Program-made: the position numbers and the translations under genes | Notes under the pieces: generated by a model | Databases searched by the model: none | What the model was told of the DNA's origin: nothing | The model's input: only the letters and a program-made list of their open reading frames with translations | Assembly (NCBI GenBank): GCA_016926695.1 | Contig: JAFGOB010000029.1 | Coordinates: 1 to 5,441, forward strand | Direction of reading: 5' to 3' | From: Dehalococcoidales bacterium | GTDB taxonomy: Bacteria > Chloroflexota > Dehalococcoidia > Dehalococcoidales > UBA3254 | Length of the DNA stretch: 5,441 nt | In this document: one piece after another, positions 1 to 5,399 of the stretch | Numbering within the stretch: position 1 is the stretch's first letter | Layout of the letters: the number at the start of each line of letters is the position of its first letter

Positions 1-270
1 GAGTGCTTTCAGGTAACTTAAGAAACCTTTCCGCCCGATGGTGAAGTCGAGAAGCATCACCCTTTCGGCGAGTGCCCTCGACAGGGCATTGACTAGTATA
101 GCCTTGTGTGCTACGAAGCCTGAACCTGAACGCTTGCCCTCGATATTAAGTTGTTCGATTTGTCCTACCCCCTTAGCGGCTATCCGGTAGTGGGCAAGGC
201 CACCGGCTTCACCGAGTAGTAAGCTATCGGTAACCCGCGACTCGCTGGCATTACCGGAGCTTCCACTATT
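1..270 (-). CDS. Open in-frame continuation past the TAG of the upstream gene; partial, unrecognised
   Basis: On the minus strand the frame of the neighbouring zinc-ribbon gene stays open for all 90 codons from just after its TAG (271-273) to the window edge, while the other two minus frames contain several stops. The first 70 codons contain no in-frame ATG, GTG or TTG; the first are a GTG/ATG pair at about 55-60. The translation looks protein-like in its second half, with stretches such as KAILVNALSRALAERV and LLDFTIGRKGF, but I do not recognise a family. It could be the C-terminal part of the upstream protein separated by a nonsense mutation, a product made by TAG readthrough, a separate gene with an unusual start, or a chance open frame. 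At this base composition I roughly estimate the chance of 90 stop-free codons at 1-2%. The gene would continue beyond the left edge. Confidence 0.35.
228..256 (-). other. Imperfect stem-loop 14 bases after the TAG stop
   Basis: CGGTAA at 228-233 is the reverse complement of TTACCG at 251-256. Inside, GCG (237-239) can pair with CGC (243-245) around a three-base loop, and two more G-C pairs (234-235 with 247-248) bridge the halves. On the minus strand it begins 14 bases downstream of the TAG that ends the zinc-ribbon gene. No T-run follows, so it is not a typical intrinsic terminator. It could be chance, a processing structure, or an element that stimulates stop-codon readthrough; the sequence cannot decide. 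Confidence 0.4.
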
Positions 271-1065
271 CTAGTTGCGGATAGCAGGGTAAAACCTGTC
301 CGGTTCTATCAATCTTTTTTGCTCTCGCCGTCTCCATTTAGAAAGATAGAGTAATTCAGCATTACTAAGTGGTGTCCCTTCCATTCTCTTGAAGGCGATA
401 CTTACCAGCCTGTCCGGACAGGATAACAGGAATGTCCTGGCATCCGTCCACGCTTCGAGGTCGAGGGCTTTGTCATCGGCAATCAGAGTGCCGAGGTCTG
501 TCATGTTCCCTTCATTATCTGTGACCGGCTTGTCGAGGCTCTCGAGGCTGATGGCTTTCGGACAGCTTCGATAGAGCCAGTTTGCTTTGCAGGCTTTCCG
601 TTGTGATTTGCTACAGTTGCCGCAGGTAAGGCCGTTTCGGTGCTGGTAGTGTTTCCTCCAATAGAGGGCAACCGTCCGGCTGGCGATCCGGTACATCGCG
701 GCCTCGGTGAAAGTCTGGTCGTGGTTTTGTTCCACTTCGGCGAGAGTGACGATAATGTCATGGAGTACATCACCTTTGTCCTGGTCCCTCACCTTGCCAG
801 TGAACCGTGAAGCTATCTGGTAGTACGTAAGGTACTGTCCGTCAAGCTGGTCATAACCGATAACGGACACGGCTTGTTTTCTTCTACTGGTTGACCTAGA
901 CTTCAGACGGCGGGGCTTTGACGTGGCGGTTATACAGCTTGCCGGCTTATGGCACCACGGGCAAACGCCCTGCCTCTCTTTGAGTGTCCAGACCTTGTGA
1001 CAACGACTGCACCAGCCTTGTGGCGCGTTCTCGCCGTTGGATGATGTTGCTACGCTTGAACTCAT
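271..1065 (-). CDS. Zinc-ribbon protein with sigma-70-like body, probably from a mobile element
   Basis: A 264-residue protein not assigned to a named family. Residues 19-38 form a zinc ribbon (C19-X2-C22, then C35-X2-C38), with another cysteine at 44. A basic linker (about 50-64) follows. Residues 71-140 are helical and recall sigma-70 region 2 (FTGKVRDQDKGDVLHDIIVTLA, broken here as FTGKVRDQDK plus GDVLHDIIVTLA). A second cysteine group (C148, C151, C159, C168) interrupts the body. The stretch SLESLDKPV...LGTLIADD (173-198) resembles the segment that precedes region 4 in sigma-like proteins, and the C-terminus is rich in Arg and Lys. The role is inferred to be nucleic-acid binding or transcription control. 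The ATG at 1063-1065 is supported by a purine-rich AAGGGGGG on the minus strand five bases upstream. The gene diverges from the cofactor operon and seems unrelated to it. Its frame stays open beyond the terminal TAG. Confidence 0.7.
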   Translation of the reverse strand: MSSSVATSSNGENAPQGWCSRCHKVWTLKERQGVCPWCHKPASCITATSKPRRLKSRSTSRRKQAVSVIGYDQLDGQYLTYYQIASRFTGKVRDQDKGDVLHDIIVTLAEVEQNHDQTFTEAAMYRIASRTVALYWRKHYQHRNGLTCGNCSKSQRKACKANWLYRSCPKAISLESLDKPVTDNEGNMTDLGTLIADDKALDLEAWTDARTFLLSCPDRLVSIAFKRMEGTPLSNAELLYLSKWRRREQKRLIEPDRFYPAIRN

Positions 1066-1070
1066 GCTTT

Positions 1071-1078
1071 CCCCCCTT
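1071..1078 (-). promoter_or_regulatory. Ribosome binding site of the zinc-ribbon gene
   Basis: The plus strand CCCCCCTT at 1071-1078 reads AAGGGGGG on the minus strand, five bases before the ATG. It supports this start codon over later in-frame ones. Confidence 0.55.
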
Positions 1079-1095
1079 GTTCTGAGGGCAAGCCT

Positions 1096-1138
1096 TCACG
1101 TTCGGGCTTCTTTATCAATTGTTAAAGTGCTCACGTTC
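1096..1138. repeat. Pair of direct TCACGTTC repeats in the divergent intergenic region
   Basis: TCACGTTC occurs at 1096-1103 and again at 1131-1138, 35 bases apart. The two copies flank the -10 side of the candidate minus-strand promoter. A nearby 10-base perfect palindrome (AAACATGTTT, 1144-1153) and an AAAGTG/CACTTT inverted pair (1124-1129, 1155-1160) add to the symmetry. Such a cluster could be an operator region for the zinc-ribbon gene. No regulator is identified. Confidence 0.35.
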
Positions 1139-1140
1139 AA
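1111..1140 (-). promoter_or_regulatory. Weak candidate promoter for the zinc-ribbon gene
   Basis: On the minus strand TTGAAC (plus 1135-1140) and GATAAA (plus 1111-1116) are separated by 18 bases. The match to the sigma-70 consensus is modest (4 of 6 in each box). The position, about 45 bases before the ATG, is suitable. Direct TCACGTTC repeats lie around it. Confidence 0.25.
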
Positions 1141-1239
1141 AACAAACATGTTTACACTTTCATCATCCAACAAAAATACATAAGGTTAAATTTCAAGAAC
1201 TAGCACGTTTATCATCCCCATCCCATATCTCTAGGAGCG

Positions 1240-1256
1240 TTATGAAATTTTCGTAA
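1240..1256. promoter_or_regulatory. Dyad abutting the operon promoter, candidate operator
   Basis: TTATGAAA at 1240-1247 and TTTCGTAA at 1249-1256 form an inverted repeat around T1248 with a single mismatch. It ends two bases upstream of the -35 box. The heptamer GTAATAT also occurs twice as a direct repeat (1253-1259 and 1265-1271), 12 bases apart, overlapping both sides of the -35 box. Either could bind a regulator. It does not match the ModE box convincingly. Confidence 0.3.
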
Positions 1257-1258
1257 TA

Positions 1259-1288
1259 TTGACAGTAATATACATAGCCCATTAAAAT
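1259..1288 (+). promoter_or_regulatory. Sigma-70-type promoter of the cofactor/transport operon
   Basis: A perfect TTGACA -35 box at 1259-1264 is followed after 18 bases by TAAAAT at 1283-1288 (5 of 6 matches to TATAAT). The expected transcript start is at about 1294-1297, exactly where the structured leader RNA begins. The fit between promoter and RNA start strengthens both calls. Confidence 0.75.
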
Positions 1289-1296
1289 AAGACAGA

Positions 1297-1414
1297 TTCT
1301 CTGGAGCTGCTTCACCTAAATCCTTTCTTTGAAGGACATGGTATGCAGCCGGTAGATGAAAATCTCGACGGCATCGCTGGAAACGGCGCTGTTTCCCTTA
1401 AATGGAAAGGAGAA
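1297..1414 (+). ncRNA. Structured leader RNA, candidate Moco/Wco-type riboswitch aptamer
   Basis: Five helices can be drawn by hand. The closing helix pairs 1297-1302 with 1409-1414. A long arm pairs GCTGC (1306-1310) with GCAGC (1345-1349), ACC (1314-1316) with GGT (1340-1342), and TCCTT (1321-1325) with AAGGA (1332-1336). Two hairpins carry GAAA tetraloops: 1354-1357 with 1362-1365, and CGCTG (1375-1379) with CGGCG (1384-1388). A last hairpin pairs TTTCC (1392-1396) with GGAAA (1404-1408). The compact multi-helix fold, the GNRA loops and the GGAAAGG segment at the 3' end are compatible with what I recall of the molybdenum-cofactor RNA motif, which precedes molybdenum and tungsten cofactor genes. 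The first downstream gene encodes a molybdopterin-binding protein. That a structured RNA is present is well supported. The ligand class is inferred from context and not from a checked consensus; a variant or a new class remains possible. Confidence 0.65.
1408..1412 (+). promoter_or_regulatory. Shine-Dalgarno of the leader ORF, embedded in the aptamer
   Basis: AGGAG lies five bases before the ATG at 1418. All its bases take part in aptamer helices: A1408 in the last hairpin and 1409-1412 in the closing helix with 1299-1302. Ligand binding that stabilises the closing helix would therefore hide it. Confidence 0.5.
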
Positions 1415-1417
1415 GAA

Positions 1418-1438
1418 ATGAAGACTGTTCACGAATAA
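1418..1438 (+). CDS. Six-residue leader peptide MKTVHE between aptamer and terminator
   Basis: ATG AAG ACT GTT CAC GAA TAA runs from 1418 to 1438, with a good AGGAG Shine-Dalgarno five bases upstream. The stop codon ends one base before the 5' arm of the terminator (1440). A ribosome on the stop codon would cover the first 10-12 bases of that arm, so translation would block terminator formation. The peptide has no obvious stalling motif, so occupancy on its own would be the mechanism. Chance cannot be excluded for so short an ORF; the coincidence of Shine-Dalgarno, spacing and stop position is what supports it. Confidence 0.4.
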   Translation: MKTVHE

Positions 1439-1439
1439 T

Positions 1440-1478
1440 TAGCGCTCCCTTTGAAATGGGATGCGCTATTTTTATTTT
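1440..1478 (+). terminator. Intrinsic terminator, expression platform of the leader RNA
   Basis: TAGCGC (1440-1445) pairs with GCGCTA (1463-1468) and TCCC (1446-1449) with GGGA (1458-1461). There is one bulged T (1462) and an eight-base loop. The run TTTTTATTTT (1469-1478) follows at once. It lies inside the leader, before the first gene, so it must act as an attenuator. Its 5' arm (1440-1446) can instead pair over seven positions with 1385-1391, the 3' strand of the second GAAA hairpin, giving a mutually exclusive antiterminator. Confidence 0.85.
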
Positions 1479-1492
1479 CCTTAAAAATAAGT

Positions 1493-1496
1493 GGAG
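1493..1496 (+). promoter_or_regulatory. Shine-Dalgarno that sets the start of the MoeA-like gene
   Basis: GGAG at 1493-1496 sits seven bases before ATG 1504. The frame is open upstream to ATG 1402, but that codon lies inside the aptamer and its reading would run through the terminator stem, so 1504 is the start. Confidence 0.8.
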
Positions 1497-1503
1497 AAAT
1501 GGC

Positions 1504-2526
1504 ATGTTGCGAAAAGTAAAACTTGACGATGCTATAGGGTTAGTCCTGGGACATGATGTAACCAAAGTTATTCCCGGAAAATTCAAGGGGCCTGCTTTCC
1601 GAAGGGGGCACGTCATACGGAAGGAAGACTTGCCGGAATTATTAAGTATCGGAAGAGAGCATATCTACGTTATCGAATTGGAAGAAGGAGAAGTTCACGA
1701 AGAAGAAGCGGCTATACGCATCGCTAATGCCATAGGCGGTTCAGGCGTGGAATTCAGCCAACCCAAAGAAGGCAGGGTAAATCTCAAGGCAAAATATCAT
1801 GGTTTGCTAAAAATCAACGTTGGTCTGTTGAAGGAAATCAATTCATTGGGCGAAATACTGGTGGCTACCCGGCATAATAACACCGTTTGTCAACCGAGTA
1901 TGATTGTGGCAGGGACCAAGATTGTTCCTCTGTATACGACCGAGCCTAAAATCGTTGAGGTTGAAGATATCTGCCGGAAGTTCGGTAAAGTCATAGACGT
2001 CAAGCCGATTCAAAGGAAAAAGGTGGGAGTCATCATTACAGGGAATGAGGTATTCAAAGGAATAATCCAGGATAAATTCGGAGAGGTTATCAGGAAGAAA
2101 TGTGAGGCTTTGGGATCAACAATCCATCACCAGGTTATTGTTCCCGATGATGCCGACGTCATAGCAAAGGCTGCTCGGGAAGCGAAAGAAAAAGGCAGCG
2201 AGGTGATCGTTATTTGTGGCGGGTTATCTGTTGATCCGGATGATGTTACCGTCGAGGGGGTAAGAAAAAGCGAGGCGGATATCATATCATACGGGGCTCC
2301 AGTCATGCCGGGTGCGATGTTTCTCTATGCCTTGCTGGATAATGTCCCCGTATTAGGGGCACCAGCTGCGGTGAGTCATAATCCGTCGACTATTTTAGAC
2401 CTTATCCTACCCAGGGTTTTATCCGGGGAAGAACTCAAGAGAGAAGACATTATTGAGATAGGCCACGGTGGTCTATGTCTCAATTGCGAGAAGTGCTCTT
2501 TTCCTGTGTGCCCTTTTGGAAAGTAA
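1504..2526 (+). CDS. MoeA-like molybdopterin-binding protein with C-terminal cysteine cluster
   Basis: A 340-residue cytoplasmic protein of the MoeA-like, molybdopterin-binding family that is common in anaerobic clostridia. Residues 1-60 carry the conserved opening of this family (LGHDVTKVIPGKFKGPAFRRGH at 15-36, here split as LGHDVTKV and GKFKGPAFRRGH). Residues about 172-315 form the MoCF-type fold: VGVIITGNEVFKG (174-186), the GGLSVDPDD loop (239-247) corresponding to the GG-S-x-G-x-x-D loop of MoeA, and the PGAMFLYALL and PVLGAPAA segments. MoeA itself inserts molybdenum into molybdopterin; this shorter relative lacks the full MoeA domain set and may bind, sense or hand over the cofactor. 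The tail has C325, C328, C331 and C336 (CX2CX2CX4C), fit to bind a metal or Fe-S cluster. The start at 1504 has a Shine-Dalgarno seven bases upstream. It is the first gene of the operon, behind the candidate riboswitch. Confidence 0.85.
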   Translation: MLRKVKLDDAIGLVLGHDVTKVIPGKFKGPAFRRGHVIRKEDLPELLSIGREHIYVIELEEGEVHEEEAAIRIANAIGGSGVEFSQPKEGRVNLKAKYHGLLKINVGLLKEINSLGEILVATRHNNTVCQPSMIVAGTKIVPLYTTEPKIVEVEDICRKFGKVIDVKPIQRKKVGVIITGNEVFKGIIQDKFGEVIRKKCEALGSTIHHQVIVPDDADVIAKAAREAKEKGSEVIVICGGLSVDPDDVTVEGVRKSEADIISYGAPVMPGAMFLYALLDNVPVLGAPAAVSHNPSTILDLILPRVLSGEELKREDIIEIGHGGLCLNCEKCSFPVCPFGK

Positions 2527-2549
2527 GTAAATATAGAAAGGTATATTAA

Positions 2550-3557
2550 ATGAAAAAACTATTTATTCTCATTGCACTATTTATATTGGTTTTGCCCGGT
2601 ATCGGCGGGTGCGCCGGGGAGAAGGAAGCCGGTCAACCTGTAGGCGTTGCCGTTGAGTTCAACGACCATGCCGCCTGCGCTTATATTGCCCAGGATAAGG
2701 GCTACTACGAAGAAGCCGGGCTTAATCTGTCTGCTTATGAAAGCTATGTAACCGGCACGGCACTGGCGGCAGCTTTAGCTCAGGGTGACATACAGGTCGC
2801 GTACATCTGCCTCGCGCCTGCAATCAGCGCTTACGCTAACGCTGGAGTGCCGATCAAAATTGTGGTAGGCACCCACAAATACGGCTATGGGCTGGCGGTT
2901 AATCCGGATAAGATTAACATGGTCAAGGACTTGGAAAATTCCGGCATTCGCATCGGCTGTGTCCAGACAGGATCCGCCGCTGATGTTGCCATGCAGAAAA
3001 TGATTGATAAATTCGAGCTGGACCGCGAAGCACTAACGAAAAATATCCAGCAGATGAATCCCCCTAAACAGATGCTGGCGGTACAAGCAGGAAAGCTGGA
3101 TGCCGTTTTTATTCCGGAGCACTGGGCCACCATGGCTGAAGACTACGGTTTTAAAATGTTGCTGACGGCAGAAGATATCTGGCCCGGGATGCAGGGAAGC
3201 GTACTGATCGTAAAAACAGACTTACTAAATAATTACCCTGAAACAGTAAAAAGAATGGTGGAAGCCTCTCAACAAGCGACGGATTGGGCTCGTGAAAATC
3301 CTGAAGAAGCTGCCGGTATCATGGCGCGGCAACTTCAATCCGCGGGAGACCAGGTTTTTCCTACAGAGGTGGCGGCCACTGCGAAACAACTGGAAATCAC
3401 TTCAGAGATAATGCTGAGGTCTATGGAGAGACTGGAATATACTACTGACATTGATTCGAACACTGTTCAGGAAATGATAGATTACATGGCATCATTGGGA
3501 TATATCAAGAGCAGTTTTAAGGCGGAGGATATCCTGGATTTAAGGTTTATTAAATGA
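2550..3557 (+). CDS. SsuA/NMT1-type ABC substrate-binding lipoprotein
   Basis: A 335-residue extracytoplasmic solute-binding protein. The signal peptide (KK, then a hydrophobic stretch at 4-18) ends in the lipobox IGGC with the lipidated cysteine at 21. The mature part has the marks of the NMT1/SsuA/TauA fold: IAQDKGYYEEAGLNL near the start, a LAQGDIQVAYICLAPAISAYANAG segment (here given in parts: LAQGDIQVAY, APAISAYANAG), the GIRIGCVQTGSAADVAMQKM region of domain 2, and LDAVFIPEHWA. Relatives bind sulfonates, taurine, nitrate, thiamine precursors and other small organic molecules. It does not look like ModA, WtpA or TupA, the usual molybdate and tungstate binders, so the substrate is unknown. 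A GAAAGG Shine-Dalgarno lies eight bases before ATG 2550, and the gap to the preceding gene is 23 bases. The length is usual for the family. Confidence 0.85.
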   Translation: MKKLFILIALFILVLPGIGGCAGEKEAGQPVGVAVEFNDHAACAYIAQDKGYYEEAGLNLSAYESYVTGTALAAALAQGDIQVAYICLAPAISAYANAGVPIKIVVGTHKYGYGLAVNPDKINMVKDLENSGIRIGCVQTGSAADVAMQKMIDKFELDREALTKNIQQMNPPKQMLAVQAGKLDAVFIPEHWATMAEDYGFKMLLTAEDIWPGMQGSVLIVKTDLLNNYPETVKRMVEASQQATDWARENPEEAAGIMARQLQSAGDQVFPTEVAATAKQLEITSEIMLRSMERLEYTTDIDSNTVQEMIDYMASLGYIKSSFKAEDILDLRFIK

Positions 3558-4339
3558 TGAAGATCTTGAGAAAGCTCAGGCCGGGATGGGGGCTATTGCC
3601 GATAGTCGTGTTCCTGGCATTATGGGAAATAATCGCCCGGGTTGATATACTGCCTGGTCATTTCCTGCTGCCTCCTTTTTCCGAAGTAGTTGCTGAATTC
3701 TATCACCTAGCCGCTAACGGAGTACTCGGCGAGAATTTTCTTAGTAGTCTGATCAGAGTACTTATCGGGTTTTCCGCCGGTTCAATCGCCGGTATTGTCA
3801 TCGGAATGGTAATGGGATGGAACAAGGTGGCTGACAGGGCACTGAATCCTCTTATCAGTATCTTTTATCCTATTCCTACGCTTGGCTGGATACCTCTGCT
3901 GATGTTGTGGATTGGCATCAACGAAATGCTGCCGATTACTTTGATTTTCATTTGCTCTTTCTTTCCTGTTCTATACAACACGGTTACCGGCATCAAGAAT
4001 GTTGATAGAGAGTATATTAAGGCGGCCCGTAGCCTGGGGGCATCCGATATGAAGGTACTGACCACGGTGGTTTTGCCGCTGGCCTTACCCAACATCTTCA
4101 CCGGACTGAGACTGGAGGCAGGCATGGCCTGGCGGGTGATTATTGCCGCGGAGATGGTCGCTATCCCGACCGGCATCGGGGCTTTACTGATGAAGGCGGA
4201 GAGCCTGATACGTATCGATATTATCATTGTATGTCTTATCGTTTTGGCCATAATGTGCCTGATTTTCGAGAGATTTTTCGCTTATCTGGAAAACAGGATA
4301 ACGGTAAGCTGGAGGCAAAATGCCATCCATAACCCTTAA
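3554..4339 (+). CDS. SsuC-type ABC transporter permease
   Basis: A 261-residue integral membrane protein of the binding-protein-dependent transport permease family (BPD_transp_1), SsuC/TauC/NrtB branch. Hydrophobic segments lie at about 14-30, 70-89, 98-122, 126-147, 190-212 and 220-245, giving six membrane spans. The cytoplasmic EAA loop that contacts the ATPase is clear: EYIKAARSLGASDMK (153-167) followed by LPLALPNI (174-181), with the conserved glycine at 162. The start overlaps the preceding stop as ATGA at 3554-3557; a second ATG follows directly at 3557. AAGG at 3542-3545 serves as a weak Shine-Dalgarno, so translation is probably coupled to the binding protein. Membrane topology and length are normal for the family. 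Confidence 0.88.
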   Translation: MMKILRKLRPGWGLLPIVVFLALWEIIARVDILPGHFLLPPFSEVVAEFYHLAANGVLGENFLSSLIRVLIGFSAGSIAGIVIGMVMGWNKVADRALNPLISIFYPIPTLGWIPLLMLWIGINEMLPITLIFICSFFPVLYNTVTGIKNVDREYIKAARSLGASDMKVLTTVVLPLALPNIFTGLRLEAGMAWRVIIAAEMVAIPTGIGALLMKAESLIRIDIIIVCLIVLAIMCLIFERFFAYLENRITVSWRQNAIHNP

Positions 4340-5399
4340 GAACATTTCCAACTACGCTTGCCGCAGCGTGGACCTGGAGATAAACGACAAGGAGTTTCTG
4401 GTTGTTCTGGGGCCCAACGGCTCTGGTAAGACTACTTTGCTCAATACTATCGCCGGACACGTCGAATACCGGGGAAATGTACTGTTCGATGATGTTTCAG
4501 TAGACCGGGTCCCGGCAAATAAAAGAGGGGTTGGTTACCTGTTCCAGAACCTGGCATTATTTCCACATCTTGATGTCGCCGCCAATATTGCCTATAGCCT
4601 GAAAATCCAAAAATGGCCGCGTAAGAAGATCCAGCAAAGAGTCAGCGAACTGGTTGAACTTGTGAATATTGAATACCTCGTGTCCCGGTATCCAGCCTAT
4701 ATCAGTGGAGGGGAAAAACAGCGCGTTGCGTTAGCTCGCGCTCTGGCTGCATCGCCCGGAGTATTGCTCCTAGATGAACCGCTATCCAGTTTGGACGCCC
4801 AGACCGCCAAGTATTTAAGAACCGAATTGAAGCAGATTCAGCGTCGGCTGGGGATCACGACCATCTATGTTACGCATGACCTGATGGAAGCGGTCAACAT
4901 GGCTGATAGAATGGCCATTATATTGGATGGCAAGATCGAGCAAGCAGATGAGCCGGAAAAGCTAATGTTCTTTCCCTGTAACGAACGGGTCTCCGATTTC
5001 ATCGGAGCACCAAATATTCTGGATTGCGAGTACTGCAAAAGCACAGAGCAGGGGGTAATGGAAGTCGGTTGCGGAGGGCTGAAGATATTCGTACCGCATG
5101 ATGGCGGCGAAATTCATAAAATAGCCATTTTACCCCGGCATGTATACGTCTCGGACAATAAACCGCGTGGCCCGGGAGTGAACAGCTTTCTGGCTAAAAT
5201 CATTGAGATTATACCTCGTAATGATACGGTGAGAATCCGCCTTGAAATGGGTAGCAATAAACTTGTAGCGGAACTATCCCGCCAGATTTTTGAGGAAATG
5301 GATTTAGAAACTGGTAAGGAAGTCCATGTTATTTTGAGAATGAGAAGAATCCGGCCGTTCGAAAACAGACACATTAATGGAAGAAAGGAATTATCATGA
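4320..5399 (+). CDS. ABC transporter ATPase with C-terminal TOBE-like domain
   Basis: A 359-residue ATPase that powers the import system. Walker A is GPNGSGKTT (31-39), the Q-loop Q76 (LFQNLALFP), the signature ISGGEKQRVALARAL (128-142), Walker B LLLDEP (149-154) with catalytic E153, the D-loop SSLD (156-159) and the switch H186. After residue 240 comes a further 115-residue part. Its section from about 285 to 350 (SFLAKIIEIIPRNDTVRI, VAELSRQIFEEMDL, GKEVHVILR) resembles the TOBE domains of ModC and WtpC, which bind oxyanions or give trans-inhibition. SsuB and TauB, the usual partners of an SsuA/SsuC pair, are about 100 residues shorter and lack this domain. The start ATG 4320 overlaps the permease end by 20 bases, and GGAGG (4311-4315) lies four bases upstream. 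The C-terminus overlaps the next gene by four bases. Confidence 0.88.
   Translation: MPSITLKNISNYACRSVDLEINDKEFLVVLGPNGSGKTTLLNTIAGHVEYRGNVLFDDVSVDRVPANKRGVGYLFQNLALFPHLDVAANIAYSLKIQKWPRKKIQQRVSELVELVNIEYLVSRYPAYISGGEKQRVALARALAASPGVLLLDEPLSSLDAQTAKYLRTELKQIQRRLGITTIYVTHDLMEAVNMADRMAIILDGKIEQADEPEKLMFFPCNERVSDFIGAPNILDCEYCKSTEQGVMEVGCGGLKIFVPHDGGEIHKIAILPRHVYVSDNKPRGPGVNSFLAKIIEIIPRNDTVRIRLEMGSNKLVAELSRQIFEEMDLETGKEVHVILRMRRIRPFENRHINGRKELS

Noticed and set aside
389..773. ORFs on both strands inside the zinc-ribbon gene (plus 389-574, minus 501-773)
   Set aside because: They are low-complexity, Ser/Arg-rich shadows of the main frame without supporting ribosome sites.
1090..1109. Hairpin AAGCC/GGCTT as a terminator
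   Set aside because: The stem is only five pairs with a ten-base loop and no T-run follows on either strand.
1236..1260. ModE-type operator
   Set aside because: A CGTTAT-like half site is present but the matching inverted half at the proper spacing is missing.
1297..1414. TPP or guanidine-I (ykkC) riboswitch, suggested by the NMT1/SsuA-type transporter
   Set aside because: The conserved core segments of those RNAs that I remember (such as CUGAGA and the ACCCUUUGAACC block of TPP) are absent.
1402..1503. Longer MoeA-like protein starting at ATG 1402 (34 extra residues)
   Set aside because: The codon lies in the loop of the last aptamer hairpin, has no Shine-Dalgarno, and its reading would cross the terminator stem. 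ATG 1504 has GGAG at the right distance and begins with the usual family N-terminus.
1398..1616. Minus-strand ORF of 72 codons opposite the leader
   Set aside because: It overlaps the terminator, the leader and the MoeA-like gene start in antisense, and has no recognisable features.
2885..5374. Minus-strand ORFs opposite the transporter genes (2885-3133, 3865-4251, 4236-4460, 5114-5374)
   Set aside because: They are antisense to clearly conserved coding regions, with no motif of their own.
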